Translations under genes and position numbers: made by a program
Notes under the pieces: generated by a model
The model's database searches: none
What the model was told of the DNA's origin: nothing
Seen by the model: only the letters and a program-made list of their open reading frames with translations
Shown here: in pieces, positions 46,971-55,139 of the stretch
Layout: every line of letters begins with the position of its first letter
Position numbering within the stretch: position 1 is the stretch's first letter
DNA from: Syntrophaceae bacterium UBA1411
GTDB lineage: Bacteria; Desulfobacterota; Syntrophia; Syntrophales; Smithellaceae
Reading direction: 5' to 3'
NCBI GenBank assembly: GCA_002304995.1
Contig: DBPV01000022.1
Location: 1 to 64,000, forward strand
DNA: 64,000 nt

Positions 46971-46995
46971 GAAAAAAAAATCCGGCGGTTCCGGT
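46971..46995 (-). terminator. Short terminator after the TPR lipoprotein gene
   Basis: On the minus strand CCGGAACCGCCGG (46982-46994) can form a short GC stem and is followed by about nine T residues (46972-46981). It begins directly at the stop of the TPR gene. The stem is only 4-5 bp, so efficiency is uncertain. Confidence 0.5.
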
Positions 46996-47757
46996 TCACG
47001 GCAAGAGCTGTAAATACTCCCGGGACTTCTGCGCAAAAGGCGACTGCGGCGCCAGTTTGATCACCTGCGTAAAAGACTTTCGGGCATTGGCTGTGTCGCG
47101 AATTTTTAAATACGTTTCGCCCAGAAAAAAATGGGCATCATAGATCTCCGGGTCCAGCGTGACGGATTTTTCCAGATGTTGTCTGGCCTGGACCAGATTT
47201 GACTTTTTTATATAGATGAGCCCGATATTTTTTTCAATTTGCGCCTGCAACACGCCCATCCTGTCCTGCTGCAGGGCCTGCTGGTAGCGGGACAGCGCCA
47301 CATCGTAATTTTGCAGATTGTAATACGCCCAACCGGAATTGTACAGGGCAAGCGCGGGCGTTGCGTAAAGATAATTTTTCAGCGCCCGGTCGAAAGACGC
47401 AACCGCCTTTTCCCACTGGCCCATGTCCATGTAAATCGCCCCGATATAATTGTGCGCTTCCGAGTAATCGGATTTCAGGTCGACGGCCTTTTGGAAACGC
47501 TCCATGGCCAGATCCCGCAAACCCCGGCCGTGGTAGGCAACCCCTAAGTAATAGTTGATGGTCGGATCGTTGGGCGCATTTTTGTCTGCTTCCATCAGTT
47601 CCTTGAGCGCGCCGATATACTGTCCGGCTTCAATCAGAGACATACCCTTTTTCAGATAGAGATCCGCCTGCTCCCGATGCCAGGGCGTACTGGTGCAGGA
47701 AACCGCCAGCCATTGCAAGAGCAATACAAGGAGAAGCACGGGAATTTTCAGTTTCAT
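46996..47757 (-). CDS. TPR-repeat lipoprotein (PilF-like)
   Basis: This 253-aa lipoprotein begins MKLKIPVLLLVLLLQWLAVSC, where LAVSC is a lipobox with C21 as the lipidated cysteine. It then has several tetratricopeptide repeats (for example NYYLGVAYHGRGLRDLAMERFQKAVDL). PilF of type IV pilus systems, which helps secretin assembly, has this form. It lies next to the pilMNOPQ genes but beyond their terminator. ATG 47757 is preceded by AGGATG; the frame is open to 47820, but the extra residues have no signal-like features. Confidence 0.82.
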   Translation of the reverse strand: MKLKIPVLLLVLLLQWLAVSCTSTPWHREQADLYLKKGMSLIEAGQYIGALKELMEADKNAPNDPTINYYLGVAYHGRGLRDLAMERFQKAVDLKSDYSEAHNYIGAIYMDMGQWEKAVASFDRALKNYLYATPALALYNSGWAYYNLQNYDVALSRYQQALQQDRMGVLQAQIEKNIGLIYIKKSNLVQARQHLEKSVTLDPEIYDAHFFLGETYLKIRDTANARKSFTQVIKLAPQSPFAQKSREYLQLLP

Positions 47758-47803
47758 GATGCCATCATCCTGATCGTTTTTTCTTTTCCGCCTGTCTGGG
47801 CAT

Positions 47804-47843
47804 AAAAACCCCCTTTGCATGACAGCATGCAGAGGGGTTTTTT
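47804..47843 (-). terminator. Rho-independent terminator of the pil operon
   Basis: On the minus strand AAAAAACCCCTCTGCATG pairs with CATGCAAAGGGGGTTTTT with a TGCATG/CATGCA inner stem and a CTGT loop. T5 follows. It lies 20 bases after the pilQ stop, before the TPR gene. Confidence 0.85.
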
Positions 47844-47863
47844 AAATGAAACCCGTGAAATGA

Positions 47864-49645
47864 TTATTTCCGGTTGCGGCAGCGGTCCAGTTGATTGAGG
47901 TTCTTCGTGTCGCATTCATCTTCCACGTAACCGGATCCGGACAATATCTTCGGTGTGATAAATACCATCAACTGCCGTTTTTGCCGCGAAACATTTTCCG
48001 TTTTAAAAAGCCATCCCAGGATGGGAACTTTGTAAACCCAGGGAACGCCGCTTACAATTTTGTTTTCCTGCGTGCGAAAAACGCCGCCGATGACCACCGT
48101 ATCGCCGTCCATGATGACAACCTTGGATTCCACTTCATTTTTGCGAATCGGCGGATTGCCCTGCAGTTTTTCGCCCTGCGCATAATCCGGCGTATCATTC
48201 GTCGCCTTGATTTCCATGGAAATCCGGCCTTCGTCGGTGATTTTGGGTTTCACTTCCAGCCGCAGAACCGCTTCCTTGAAGGTCACGGTCGCGGGCGACG
48301 TTCCGGACGCGGGCGTCACATAGGGAACTTCGTCGCCCTGCTTGATGACGGCTTTCACATTGTCCATCGTCACGACCTTCGGCGAGGAAATCACCCGCCC
48401 CTGGGTGGTTGCCTCCAGCGCGGAGAGCTGCGTCTCAATAAACGTGCGCGCGCCGCCGAAGACAATGCCCAGCGTGGGGCCGAGGAGACTGGACGGAAAG
48501 TTCACCGCGGCCATGGTCAGCGGATCGACTGTTCCCGCTTTCAAAAAGGGGATTTCGCTCGGATACGTCAGTTTCTGGGCGTTGGTTTGCGTGAGCGGAT
48601 TGGTGCCGAAGGCCATTCCCAAACCGTAGGATCCGATGGAAGAATGGTTGCCGAATCCCCACTGGATGCCGAGATTGCGGACAAAATCTTCCGACGCTTC
48701 AACGATTTTGGCTTCAATGAGGATCTGGCGCAATTTGCCTTTTTCCGCCAGCTCCTGTATTTCTTTTGCTTTGCGGTCTTCTTCCGCCTTGCGAATCTCT
48801 TCCTCCGCTGCTTTCTTAACCTGGATATCCTTCCTCTGTCTTTCCAGAGTCATAACCGTGATGACGTCGCCGGTTTCCTGCTTGGTCAGGCCGTGAACCC
48901 GTAAAATGGCTTCCAGGGCCTGATCCCACGGCACACTCTTCATCGACAGTGTGACATTGCCCTTGACGTCATCGCCGGAAATGATGCTCACATTGCCGTA
49001 TTCCGCCATCAGGCGCAGAACACTTTTAATGTCCGCTTCCTGAAAATCAAGGGAGATGATCCGGTCGGCCTGGCGTTTCGTGAAATCGCGCCGCGCGGGC
49101 CGTTTGATTTCCTGATCCTCATCGGCGCCCTGTCCCGAAACCGCGGCCTGCTTCTCGCGGACGGCGCTTAATTTTGCTTCGATGCCGGAAATGTTGAAGT
49201 CGATGATGACGAGCTTTCCTTCCTGCCGTATGGAATACGGCACGCTTTCCTTCAGGATGATTTTGAGGTTCACCCACGATCGGCCTGCCGTCGTCTGCGG
49301 CTGGGCCTGCACGGCCGTTACATTGAGCAGACGCCCGGCGCCGAGGGGTTCCCGCATCCCGTCGGGAACAAACAAATTCTCCAGCCGGACGAGCAGACTG
49401 TTGTCCGGTTGCAGGGACGGAGGAGACAGAGCCGGTTGCCGGGAAACCACCAGACTGACGCGCTCCCGCCCGGCCAGTTTTTCAAACAACACGTTTTCCA
49501 GATACCCCACGGCAGCGGATTCGTTTTTTCCCGCGGCGGTTTTATTTGAATCTGCGCCCGCTCCTGCGGCGACTCCGGAGGATACGGACAGGAAAATCCA
49601 GAGGACTATAAAAGCAGGAATGATTTTGAATAAAGTTTTTTTCAT
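47864..49645 (-). CDS. pilQ: Type IV pilus secretin PilQ
   Basis: This 593-aa outer-membrane secretin forms the pilus exit pore. A signal peptide (to about residue 28) is followed by an AMIN-like N-terminal region, an STN/N0 domain (ISLDFQEADIKSVLRLMAEYGNVSI), an N1 domain and the secretin C-terminal domain with RTFIETQLSALEATTQGRVISSPKVVT and VPWVYKVPILGWLFK. A charged helical stretch (about 275-315, rich in Lys/Glu) links the two parts. GAGGT precedes ATG 49645. It closes the pilMNOPQ operon. Confidence 0.93.
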   Translation of the reverse strand: MKKTLFKIIPAFIVLWIFLSVSSGVAAGAGADSNKTAAGKNESAAVGYLENVLFEKLAGRERVSLVVSRQPALSPPSLQPDNSLLVRLENLFVPDGMREPLGAGRLLNVTAVQAQPQTTAGRSWVNLKIILKESVPYSIRQEGKLVIIDFNISGIEAKLSAVREKQAAVSGQGADEDQEIKRPARRDFTKRQADRIISLDFQEADIKSVLRLMAEYGNVSIISGDDVKGNVTLSMKSVPWDQALEAILRVHGLTKQETGDVITVMTLERQRKDIQVKKAAEEEIRKAEEDRKAKEIQELAEKGKLRQILIEAKIVEASEDFVRNLGIQWGFGNHSSIGSYGLGMAFGTNPLTQTNAQKLTYPSEIPFLKAGTVDPLTMAAVNFPSSLLGPTLGIVFGGARTFIETQLSALEATTQGRVISSPKVVTMDNVKAVIKQGDEVPYVTPASGTSPATVTFKEAVLRLEVKPKITDEGRISMEIKATNDTPDYAQGEKLQGNPPIRKNEVESKVVIMDGDTVVIGGVFRTQENKIVSGVPWVYKVPILGWLFKTENVSRQKRQLMVFITPKILSGSGYVEDECDTKNLNQLDRCRNRK

Positions 49646-49657
49646 GACAGTACCTCG

Positions 49658-50200
49658 TTAAATATTTTTACGCAGCTTCAAAATAATTCTCTTAACTTTT
49701 TTCCCGTCTTCCTCATCCACCGTCAGCCGGTCCGCAAGAATATCCGTCACTTTTCCATTGCGAAGACCGATGCGCGTTCCGACAAATAGCGGGTAAAACC
49801 GTTTCGCCGAATCTTCGACGATCGCGATGCGCCTCATCTCATCCCCGATGATGCCGACAAGCCGGAAGCTTTCCACATCCGCCCTCTGCAACGGGAAAAT
49901 GGACTCCACCTGGGCCTCCTTTTCCTTCTTCACCGCTTTAACTTCAACGTCCATAAACGGTTTGAACGGATCGGGCTTGCCCAGAGGATTATAGCTGTAA
50001 GAGCTGTCCTGCGCAGGCGCAGGAGAGACCGACGGTGCGGCGGGCATCGGAACCGGAACCAGCCCGGGAGCTGTTCCCGAAGGCAGGGACTGCCCGGCAG
50101 CTTTGGGAATCTCGGCGCCGGCGGCGCCAAAAGCCGCCGCAAAAAGAATCAGCAAGACGCCCCAAACGATGACTTTATTTTTTTTCATTTTTCTTTTCAT
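49658..50200 (-). CDS. pilP: Type IV pilus assembly protein PilP
   Basis: PilP connects PilO to the secretin PilQ in the periplasm. The 180-aa protein has an N-terminal hydrophobic export segment, a Pro/Ala-rich linker and a beta-domain with NPLGKPDPFKP and FRLVGIIGDEMRRIAIVED, typical of PilP. No lipobox cysteine is seen: the signal ends in GAAGAE, so it may be a soluble or signal-anchored form rather than a lipoprotein. Starts at ATG 50200 or 50188 are both possible. Confidence 0.88.
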   Translation of the reverse strand: MKRKMKKNKVIVWGVLLILFAAAFGAAGAEIPKAAGQSLPSGTAPGLVPVPMPAAPSVSPAPAQDSSYSYNPLGKPDPFKPFMDVEVKAVKKEKEAQVESIFPLQRADVESFRLVGIIGDEMRRIAIVEDSAKRFYPLFVGTRIGLRNGKVTDILADRLTVDEEDGKKVKRIILKLRKNI

Positions 50201-50909
50201 GAGTCGGCTCTTGTTTATCCACAAACATGTACGTCCTGATCGTGCAGGATGTCGTAAGAAGATATCCCCGTCCCTTGACTTCCTTGCGATCGCCTATGGA
50301 AACATCGGACACATTGACAATCCGCGGCAATTTGGCGACTTTTTCGAAAAAATGCACCGTATTTTGGAAATGGCCCGTCACCGTAACTTTCACCGGAATT
50401 TCCTGGTAAAAAGGCTCCGGCTCGGCCGGTTTTTTGCCGTCTCCTTTGGCCGCCGGCTTCTTGGGCGCCGCCGTTTTCTGGTCGGACGGCTTCAGCAGCG
50501 CTGAAACCGCCGGTGTTTCCAGCTCCGCCTGCTCCAGCGTTTTAGCCACAGCAGCTTGCGGCTCAAATAAAACGAATTCAATATCGGCGTCTCTGCCCGC
50601 CAGGGCAACGGAATGAAAAAGTCCCGGAATTTCCCGCTGGTCGGGAAGTTTCAACAGGGCCACTTTGTAATTTTCCTCAAGCGCCGCGACTTCGGCTTTA
50701 TACTTGTCGTACTGCAGGACGATTTTTTCCTTCTGCGTAATCTGCGCCCGGATGCTTTCCAGATCCTTCTCCAGGGTTGCTTTTTTCGTCAGGACGTCCG
50801 ACAAAAAATAAAAGTAATACAGGTAGCCGATGATAAAAACCACCAGAATGACAATCAGAGCTTTGGCCTGGGGAGACAATTTTTTCAGATCATTTACCGT
50901 TATGGCCAT
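50175..50909 (-). CDS. pilO: Type IV pilus assembly protein PilO
   Basis: PilO forms the inner-membrane alignment complex with PilN and PilP. The 244-aa protein has one N-terminal transmembrane segment (ALIVILVVFIIGYLYYFYF), a coiled-coil, and the PilO periplasmic domain. An unusual low-complexity segment of Lys/Pro/Ala (about 145-165) is inserted. It lies 3 bases after pilN and overlaps the start of pilP. Confidence 0.9.
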   Translation of the reverse strand: MAITVNDLKKLSPQAKALIVILVVFIIGYLYYFYFLSDVLTKKATLEKDLESIRAQITQKEKIVLQYDKYKAEVAALEENYKVALLKLPDQREIPGLFHSVALAGRDADIEFVLFEPQAAVAKTLEQAELETPAVSALLKPSDQKTAAPKKPAAKGDGKKPAEPEPFYQEIPVKVTVTGHFQNTVHFFEKVAKLPRIVNVSDVSIGDRKEVKGRGYLLTTSCTIRTYMFVDKQEPTHEKKNEKK

Positions 50910-50912
50910 AGG

Positions 50913-51461
50913 TTAAAACCCCTTTTTCATTTTACAGGAAAAAATAAAACGCTGCAGGGTGACACCGGCAATATCCGTTTTCTTGGAGGAAACCAGATCG
51001 ACCGACTGAATGGGCGGAAAGTTTTCAATGGTTTTCATAAAATTCGCAGCGGCAATATTGTCCCGGCCGATGCCCTCGATGGTCAGGCTGTCCTTGCTCT
51101 GCGCTAATTTCACCAGCCAGATATCTTTTTGCGGCACCAGCATGGCCAGATCATCCAGCGTTTTCACAGGCAAAAGACGGTTCTCTTCCAGCTTGGCGAT
51201 TACCGCCAGTTTCAATTGCAGTTCCGCTTTCTTGAGCTTGAATTTTTCCAGGTCGCCGACTTTTTCATTTAACACCTTCAGCGTTTGCTGGGATTCGGTC
51301 ATTTTTGCTTCCAGATCCCGAACCTGGGAAACCATATAAATCTGCAGCCAGACCAGACAGAGGAGGAAGAGGATGAAGACACCCACGATAATGGTGATCT
51401 GCCGGGACAGATTTTCTTTCTTTTCTTTTTCGCGGTAAGGTAAAAGATTAATCTTAATCAT
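50913..51461 (-). CDS. pilN: Type IV pilus assembly protein PilN
   Basis: PilN contacts PilM in the cytoplasm through its N-terminal MIKINLLPYREKEKKE segment, a hallmark of the family, then crosses the membrane once (IIVGVFILFLLCLVWLQIY) and joins PilO in the periplasm. The 182-aa length is typical. Its start overlaps the pilM stop (ATGA), so translation is coupled. Confidence 0.93.
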   Translation of the reverse strand: MIKINLLPYREKEKKENLSRQITIIVGVFILFLLCLVWLQIYMVSQVRDLEAKMTESQQTLKVLNEKVGDLEKFKLKKAELQLKLAVIAKLEENRLLPVKTLDDLAMLVPQKDIWLVKLAQSKDSLTIEGIGRDNIAAANFMKTIENFPPIQSVDLVSSKKTDIAGVTLQRFIFSCKMKKGF

Positions 51462-52534
51462 TTATCACCTATTTTCCTCAAACCCAGCCCGATGGCCACG
51501 GCACCGACGGTCTTGATGCTTTCAATCTTCCCGGCATCAATATTCTTCTTGTTGTAGCCGATTTTTAAAAGAGGGTTGATCACTTCCGTCTCGATGTTCA
51601 ACCGCTGGGACAAGTGGCCGGTCAAGCCCGCAATTCTTGAAGATCCGCCTGAGAGATATACACGCTTGATGTAGTCGCCGCCGAACGTCGAACGGAAATA
51701 ATCAACGGACCTTTCGATTTCCGCGCAGATCGGTTCGGCGCATTCCAGGATGGCGTTTCTCAGGTCGAGGTTCTCCTGTTCGCCGCCGGGAACGCCCTCC
51801 AGTTTCATCCGCTCCGCCTCTTCCAGCGACACGCCGTATCTGTCCTGCAGTCCTTCCGTAATGGCGTTTCCCGCTATCGTAAAATCCCGGGTAAAAATGG
51901 ACATGCCGCCCTTGATGACGTTGATGTTGGTCAGCCCCCCGCCGACGTTGACAATAACGACGATCTCATTGTCTTCGAAGTCGTAGTTGGCTTCGTACAT
52001 CGTTTCCAGCGCAAAGGAATCCACGTCCATGATGAGCACCGTGAGGCCGGCCGCCGTAATCGCATCGAGGTAACTGTTGACGTCCGCCTTTTTCGCGGCG
52101 ACGATGATGACGTCCATTTGGTTGGGGTTGAATTCGTTGTCCCCGAGAATCTGGAAATCAAAATTGACGTCATCCATATTGTCGAAGGGAAGGTATTTCC
52201 CCGCTTCATCGCGGATGAGTTCCCGCAAGTCGGCTTCTTCCATTTGCGCCAGGGTGACTTTCTTGACGATGACGGAACTTCCGGAAAGGGAGGTGACGAT
52301 TCCTTTTCCCTTGCATCCGGAATTGCGGAAAAGTTCTTTGATGCTTGCGGAGAGAGCGGCTGCATCCTCCAAAACACCGTCCACGATGATTCCCGGCGTC
52401 ACGGGAATCTGTCGAAACCGGTTAAGAACATAGCCATGGGACGTGTTGATGATTTCGGCAAGCTTCAGAGAATTGGAACCGATGTCCAGGCCGACCAGCT
52501 TTTTTGTTCCGGTAAATAATTCTTTTATGTCCAT
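51458..52534 (-). CDS. pilM: Type IV pilus assembly protein PilM
   Basis: PilM is an actin-like cytoplasmic ATPase-fold protein that binds PilN. The 358-aa protein has the VGLDIGSNSLKLAEI phosphate-1 loop, VVIVNVGGGLTNINV, and SGGSSRIAGLTGHLSQRL, typical of the family. ATG 52534 has a weak GGTG site. It follows ftsB by 46 bases on the same strand. Confidence 0.94.
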   Translation of the reverse strand: MDIKELFTGTKKLVGLDIGSNSLKLAEIINTSHGYVLNRFRQIPVTPGIIVDGVLEDAAALSASIKELFRNSGCKGKGIVTSLSGSSVIVKKVTLAQMEEADLRELIRDEAGKYLPFDNMDDVNFDFQILGDNEFNPNQMDVIIVAAKKADVNSYLDAITAAGLTVLIMDVDSFALETMYEANYDFEDNEIVVIVNVGGGLTNINVIKGGMSIFTRDFTIAGNAITEGLQDRYGVSLEEAERMKLEGVPGGEQENLDLRNAILECAEPICAEIERSVDYFRSTFGGDYIKRVYLSGGSSRIAGLTGHLSQRLNIETEVINPLLKIGYNKKNIDAGKIESIKTVGAVAIGLGLRKIGDK

Positions 52535-52580
52535 TAAAGCACCGAATAAGTCGTTTCTGTTTCAGAAAACCATCTGTCCC

Positions 52581-52847
52581 TTATTTTGCCATCCTGTATA
52601 CAATATCTCCTTTTTTCACCATGCCCAGTTCGTTGCGGGCAATGGCTTCAATGTATGCCGGATCACTTCTCAATAAGTGAATCTTTTTTTCCAGGTCCCT
52701 GTTGAGGGCCGTCAGATGAGCGTTTTCTGTCTTGAGCGCAGCCAGTCTTTCGTTCATCAGGTAATTATCGACGATGCCCCGGTTCCCGAAAGTAATTAAA
52801 AGCGCCATCAAAAATAAAAAGGCTATTAAGTACCTGCCTATCTTCAT
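52581..52847 (-). CDS. FtsB/DivIC-like septum initiator protein
   Basis: This 88-aa protein has a single transmembrane segment (LIAFLFLMALLITF) and a short coiled coil (LAALKTENAHLTALNRDLEKKI), followed by the YIEAIARNELGMVKKGDIVYR motif. This fits FtsB or DivIC, which bridge divisome proteins. GGAGG precedes ATG 52847. Family members are short and diverse, so FtsB versus DivIC is not resolved. It lies between the XRE gene and pilM. Confidence 0.83.
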   Translation of the reverse strand: MKIGRYLIAFLFLMALLITFGNRGIVDNYLMNERLAALKTENAHLTALNRDLEKKIHLLRSDPAYIEAIARNELGMVKKGDIVYRMAK

Positions 52848-52889
52848 GGATAATCATATCCTCCAGCAAAAGACGCTTTTAAACCCCGG

Positions 52890-53087
52890 CTACTGCGGAA
52901 AGACGTCTTCGTATGATTTCTGCAGGGCCTTGGCGACTTTCAATTCAGAATTTTTTCTCGTCGGCAATCCTTTTTCCATTTTGGCCACCGTTTGCGGTGT
53001 TAATCCCGCCTCGCGGGCCAGCTCGGAAATGCTAAGCGGAATCGACTCTCGATACTTTTTTACTCTATTTTTCTTGATATTTTCCAT
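52890..53087 (-). CDS. Small XRE-family HTH regulator
   Basis: This 65-aa protein is little more than a helix-turn-helix: SISELAREAGLTPQTVAKMEKG is the Cro/CI-type motif. It is transcribed toward ftsB and pilM with a 42-base gap. Its likely promoter on the minus strand includes TTGACA (53146-53151), and a 26-bp palindrome lies 85 bases upstream. The gene could autoregulate and control the pilus genes, but no target is proven. A minimal HTH could also belong to a toxin-antitoxin pair, and no toxin is seen. Confidence 0.82.
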   Translation of the reverse strand: MENIKKNRVKKYRESIPLSISELAREAGLTPQTVAKMEKGLPTRKNSELKVAKALQKSYEDVFPQ

Positions 53088-53171
53088 GATAACTTAAAGC
53101 AATCCCTTGACTGTTTGGCCCTAAAAAACTACAACTAATGGAAATTGTCAAGAAAAATATCAACAATAATA

Positions 53172-53197
53172 AAGATTAATTAATATTAATTAATCTT
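53172..53197. promoter_or_regulatory. 26-bp AT-rich perfect palindrome upstream of the XRE gene
   Basis: The sequence AAGATTAATTAAT is followed by its exact inverse, with no mismatch. It is 85 bases before ATG 53087, just upstream of the TTGACA at 53146-53151. XRE proteins bind such dyads as dimers. Cruciform extrusion is also possible since it is A/T only in the core. Confidence 0.55.
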
Positions 53198-53271
53198 ACT
53201 GGGCGATAATATCCTGCCTTTCAGATTTTATCGATCTATTTTTTCAAAACATGAAACAAAAAGGATATTTA

Positions 53272-53287
53272 TGTGACATCTGTCACT
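53272..53287. promoter_or_regulatory. CRP/FNR-type site (TGTGA-N6-TCACT)
   Basis: TGTGACATCTGTCACT matches the TGTGA-N6-TCACA pattern in all but the last base. It lies 85 bases upstream of the palindrome and about 185 bases upstream of the XRE gene. In a 64-kb window such a match can occur by chance, so it is only a candidate. Confidence 0.3.
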
Positions 53288-53311
53288 GCCGCGGCCGGAC
53301 GGAGGCCCAAA

Positions 53312-53336
53312 GCCCCTTCCTCAAGAGGGAAGGGGC
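53312..53336 (-). terminator. Hairpin after the DUF39 gene
   Basis: GCCCCTTCCTC (53312-53322) pairs with GAGGGAAGGGGC (53325-53336) with one bulge. On the minus strand the hairpin is followed by TTTGGG, a short T-run. It is 31 bases after the DUF39 stop and would separate it from the XRE gene. Confidence 0.5.
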
Positions 53337-53367
53337 CCGAATTGATTCACTGTTGGTCTTACGTTGG

Positions 53368-54543
53368 TTAAACGGACACGGAAGGCAGATTTTGTTGCGG
53401 TTCGCCCAGAAGAAATTTGCCGCCTTCAATCCAATCCTTCAGAATATTGGCAATCTGGCCGGCCTTGTAATAACTGGACAGAGGGGCGGTAATCACTTTT
53501 TTATTGTCGATCATCACCGAACCGCTGCGCAGATCCCCGTAGCTCACTTCCGCCACGGGCTTGGGATTGCCCTTCGGATAGTCCATGCTGTAGTCGTATA
53601 CCTGGGCATAGATATCCGCGTCCCGGACGGCGGTATAGCGGGCCATTTCTTCATCGAGCATGGGAATGGGTACGCCGATGCCGACAAACAAAGAAACGCC
53701 GTACCCCAAGATGCTGGCGCCCGTGAGCCACTCGGGGCTCATCTCCTTCAGATTGCCGATCACCGCCAGGGTGCCCGCTCCTTCCTTGGGAACGCCGTTG
53801 GCCGACCGGGCCACATGAGGATTATGCTGTGTCCCCGGCCAGGCGATAAATCCCTGGGCGCCGCCCAGGAAGATCCGTGTTCCAACGCCGATCGTCCGGT
53901 AGTAGGGATCGTTGAACAGAGGGCTGAGCTGGCCTGCCGTCGCGTAGGACGCGTTGGCCATGCGCGGACGTAAAATGCCCATGTAGGTGTAAATCGTTGT
54001 GTCGGAGAGATTCACGGCGCAGTTATAGTTCTGATAGGCATTGCGCGGATTGAACAGGAAGGCGTCCCGCAAATCGTTGATGGTGATGTTTTTTTCAAAT
54101 TTGCGCGCCGGATAACAATCCGTGCCGTATCCCTCGGCCCGCAATTTGACGACGTTGCCGGACACCAGATCTTCGATCACATGACCGCCGCCGTAATTGA
54201 ATTCGCCGGGATAGACGCTGTTTTGCGGATCTCCCTCGACGACTTCCGTCGCGCCGAGATAGCAGTCGACCGCCGCAATGCCGCCGTAGGCGGGCACGTC
54301 GTTGAGCCAGACGCGGGACGCCCGGATGCGCGGCGCCGTGTGGCCGAAATTCAGAAAAGCGCCCGAAGAGCACATCGCACCGAAGGTGCCGGTCGTGACG
54401 ACATCGACACGGCGGGCCGCCTCGACCTCTCCGTGACGCGCCACCACATCGATCATTTCCTCGGCCGTAACGACGACGGCACATCCTTTTTTGATCTTTT
54501 CGTTGATTTCCTGAAAGGTTTTTTTAACTTTGAATTTTTTCAT
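53368..54543 (-). CDS. DUF39 homocysteine-biosynthesis protein (aspartate-semialdehyde sulfurtransferase-like)
   Basis: This 391-aa COG1900/DUF39 protein is related to the anaerobe enzyme that makes homocysteine from aspartate semialdehyde and a sulfur donor. Conserved glycine-rich stretches (TTGTFGAMCSSGAF, GEFNYGGGHVIEDLV, GVGTRIFLGGAQGFI) are visible. Cysteines C58, C94 and C143 are candidates for the sulfur carrier; the sequence does not show which. Homologues often sit beside, or are fused to, a CBS or NIL-ferredoxin protein, and none lies here. The AAAAGG site precedes ATG 54543. The role is family inference. Confidence 0.83.
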   Translation of the reverse strand: MKKFKVKKTFQEINEKIKKGCAVVVTAEEMIDVVARHGEVEAARRVDVVTTGTFGAMCSSGAFLNFGHTAPRIRASRVWLNDVPAYGGIAAVDCYLGATEVVEGDPQNSVYPGEFNYGGGHVIEDLVSGNVVKLRAEGYGTDCYPARKFEKNITINDLRDAFLFNPRNAYQNYNCAVNLSDTTIYTYMGILRPRMANASYATAGQLSPLFNDPYYRTIGVGTRIFLGGAQGFIAWPGTQHNPHVARSANGVPKEGAGTLAVIGNLKEMSPEWLTGASILGYGVSLFVGIGVPIPMLDEEMARYTAVRDADIYAQVYDYSMDYPKGNPKPVAEVSYGDLRSGSVMIDNKKVITAPLSSYYKAGQIANILKDWIEGGKFLLGEPQQNLPSVSV

Positions 54544-54626
54544 GACCTTTTACCGGCCGCTCTTTATTTTGCCGGATTTCATACCACTGTTTTGGCGCAA
54601 ATGCAAAATTCCTGCGCGCCGCGCCT

Positions 54627-55070
54627 TTACGTGTGTCCGAAGCCGCCCGGCCCCCGGACGGTTTCGCTCAGGTCGGCCGACTCGATCCACTCGGCCCGGC
54701 AGACGCGGGCAATGACCATCTGCGCCAGACGCAGCCCCCGGAACACGATAAACGGGGAATCGCCGTGGTTGATGACAATGAGCGCGATTTCGCCGCGGTA
54801 GTCCGCGTCGATTGTTCCGGGAGTATTTAAAAGCGTCACGCCCTGATGCAGCGCCAGGCCGCTGCGCGGGCGAATCTGCGCCTCATAGCCTTCCGGGAGA
54901 GCCACGGCGATACCGGTTGGAATTTTTTTGCGGCCGCCGGGCGGAATCGTTTCCTCGCCGGTAACGGCCGCAAAGAGGTCCATTCCCGCCGCCTGATCGG
55001 TCATATACCGGGGCAGGGGCAGATCTTCACTGCCGGCAATCCTCTTTATTTGGACTTTAAGAGTTTCCAT
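54627..55070 (-). CDS. dut: dUTP diphosphatase
   Basis: This trimeric enzyme removes dUTP and makes dUMP. All five motifs are present: AGMDLFA, RPRSGLAL, NTPGTIDADYRGE, RLAQMV, and the C-terminal arm GPGGFGHT. The 147-aa length is normal. It lies 69 bases after pnp, beyond the terminator hairpin, and 83 bases before the DUF39 gene. Confidence 0.95.
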   Translation of the reverse strand: METLKVQIKRIAGSEDLPLPRYMTDQAAGMDLFAAVTGEETIPPGGRKKIPTGIAVALPEGYEAQIRPRSGLALHQGVTLLNTPGTIDADYRGEIALIVINHGDSPFIVFRGLRLAQMVIARVCRAEWIESADLSETVRGPGGFGHT

Positions 55071-55082
55071 GAAAGATTAGAA

Positions 55083-55118
55083 ATCATCCCGCACCGGCTT
55101 CCGCCGGCGCGGGATGAT
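55083..55118 (-). terminator. Strong hairpin terminator after pnp
   Basis: ATCATCCCGC (55083-55092) pairs with GCGGGATGAT (55109-55118), with an inner CCGGC/GCCGG stem. On the minus strand TTTCTAAT follows. It closes the nusA-to-pnp operon. Confidence 0.75.
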
Positions 55119-55139
55119 CGTCTGTAACCGAAAAAACAG

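Noticed and set aside
46780..47013. Small plus-strand frame of 77 aa
   Set aside because: It lies over the terminator and start regions of minus-strand genes and has no family features.
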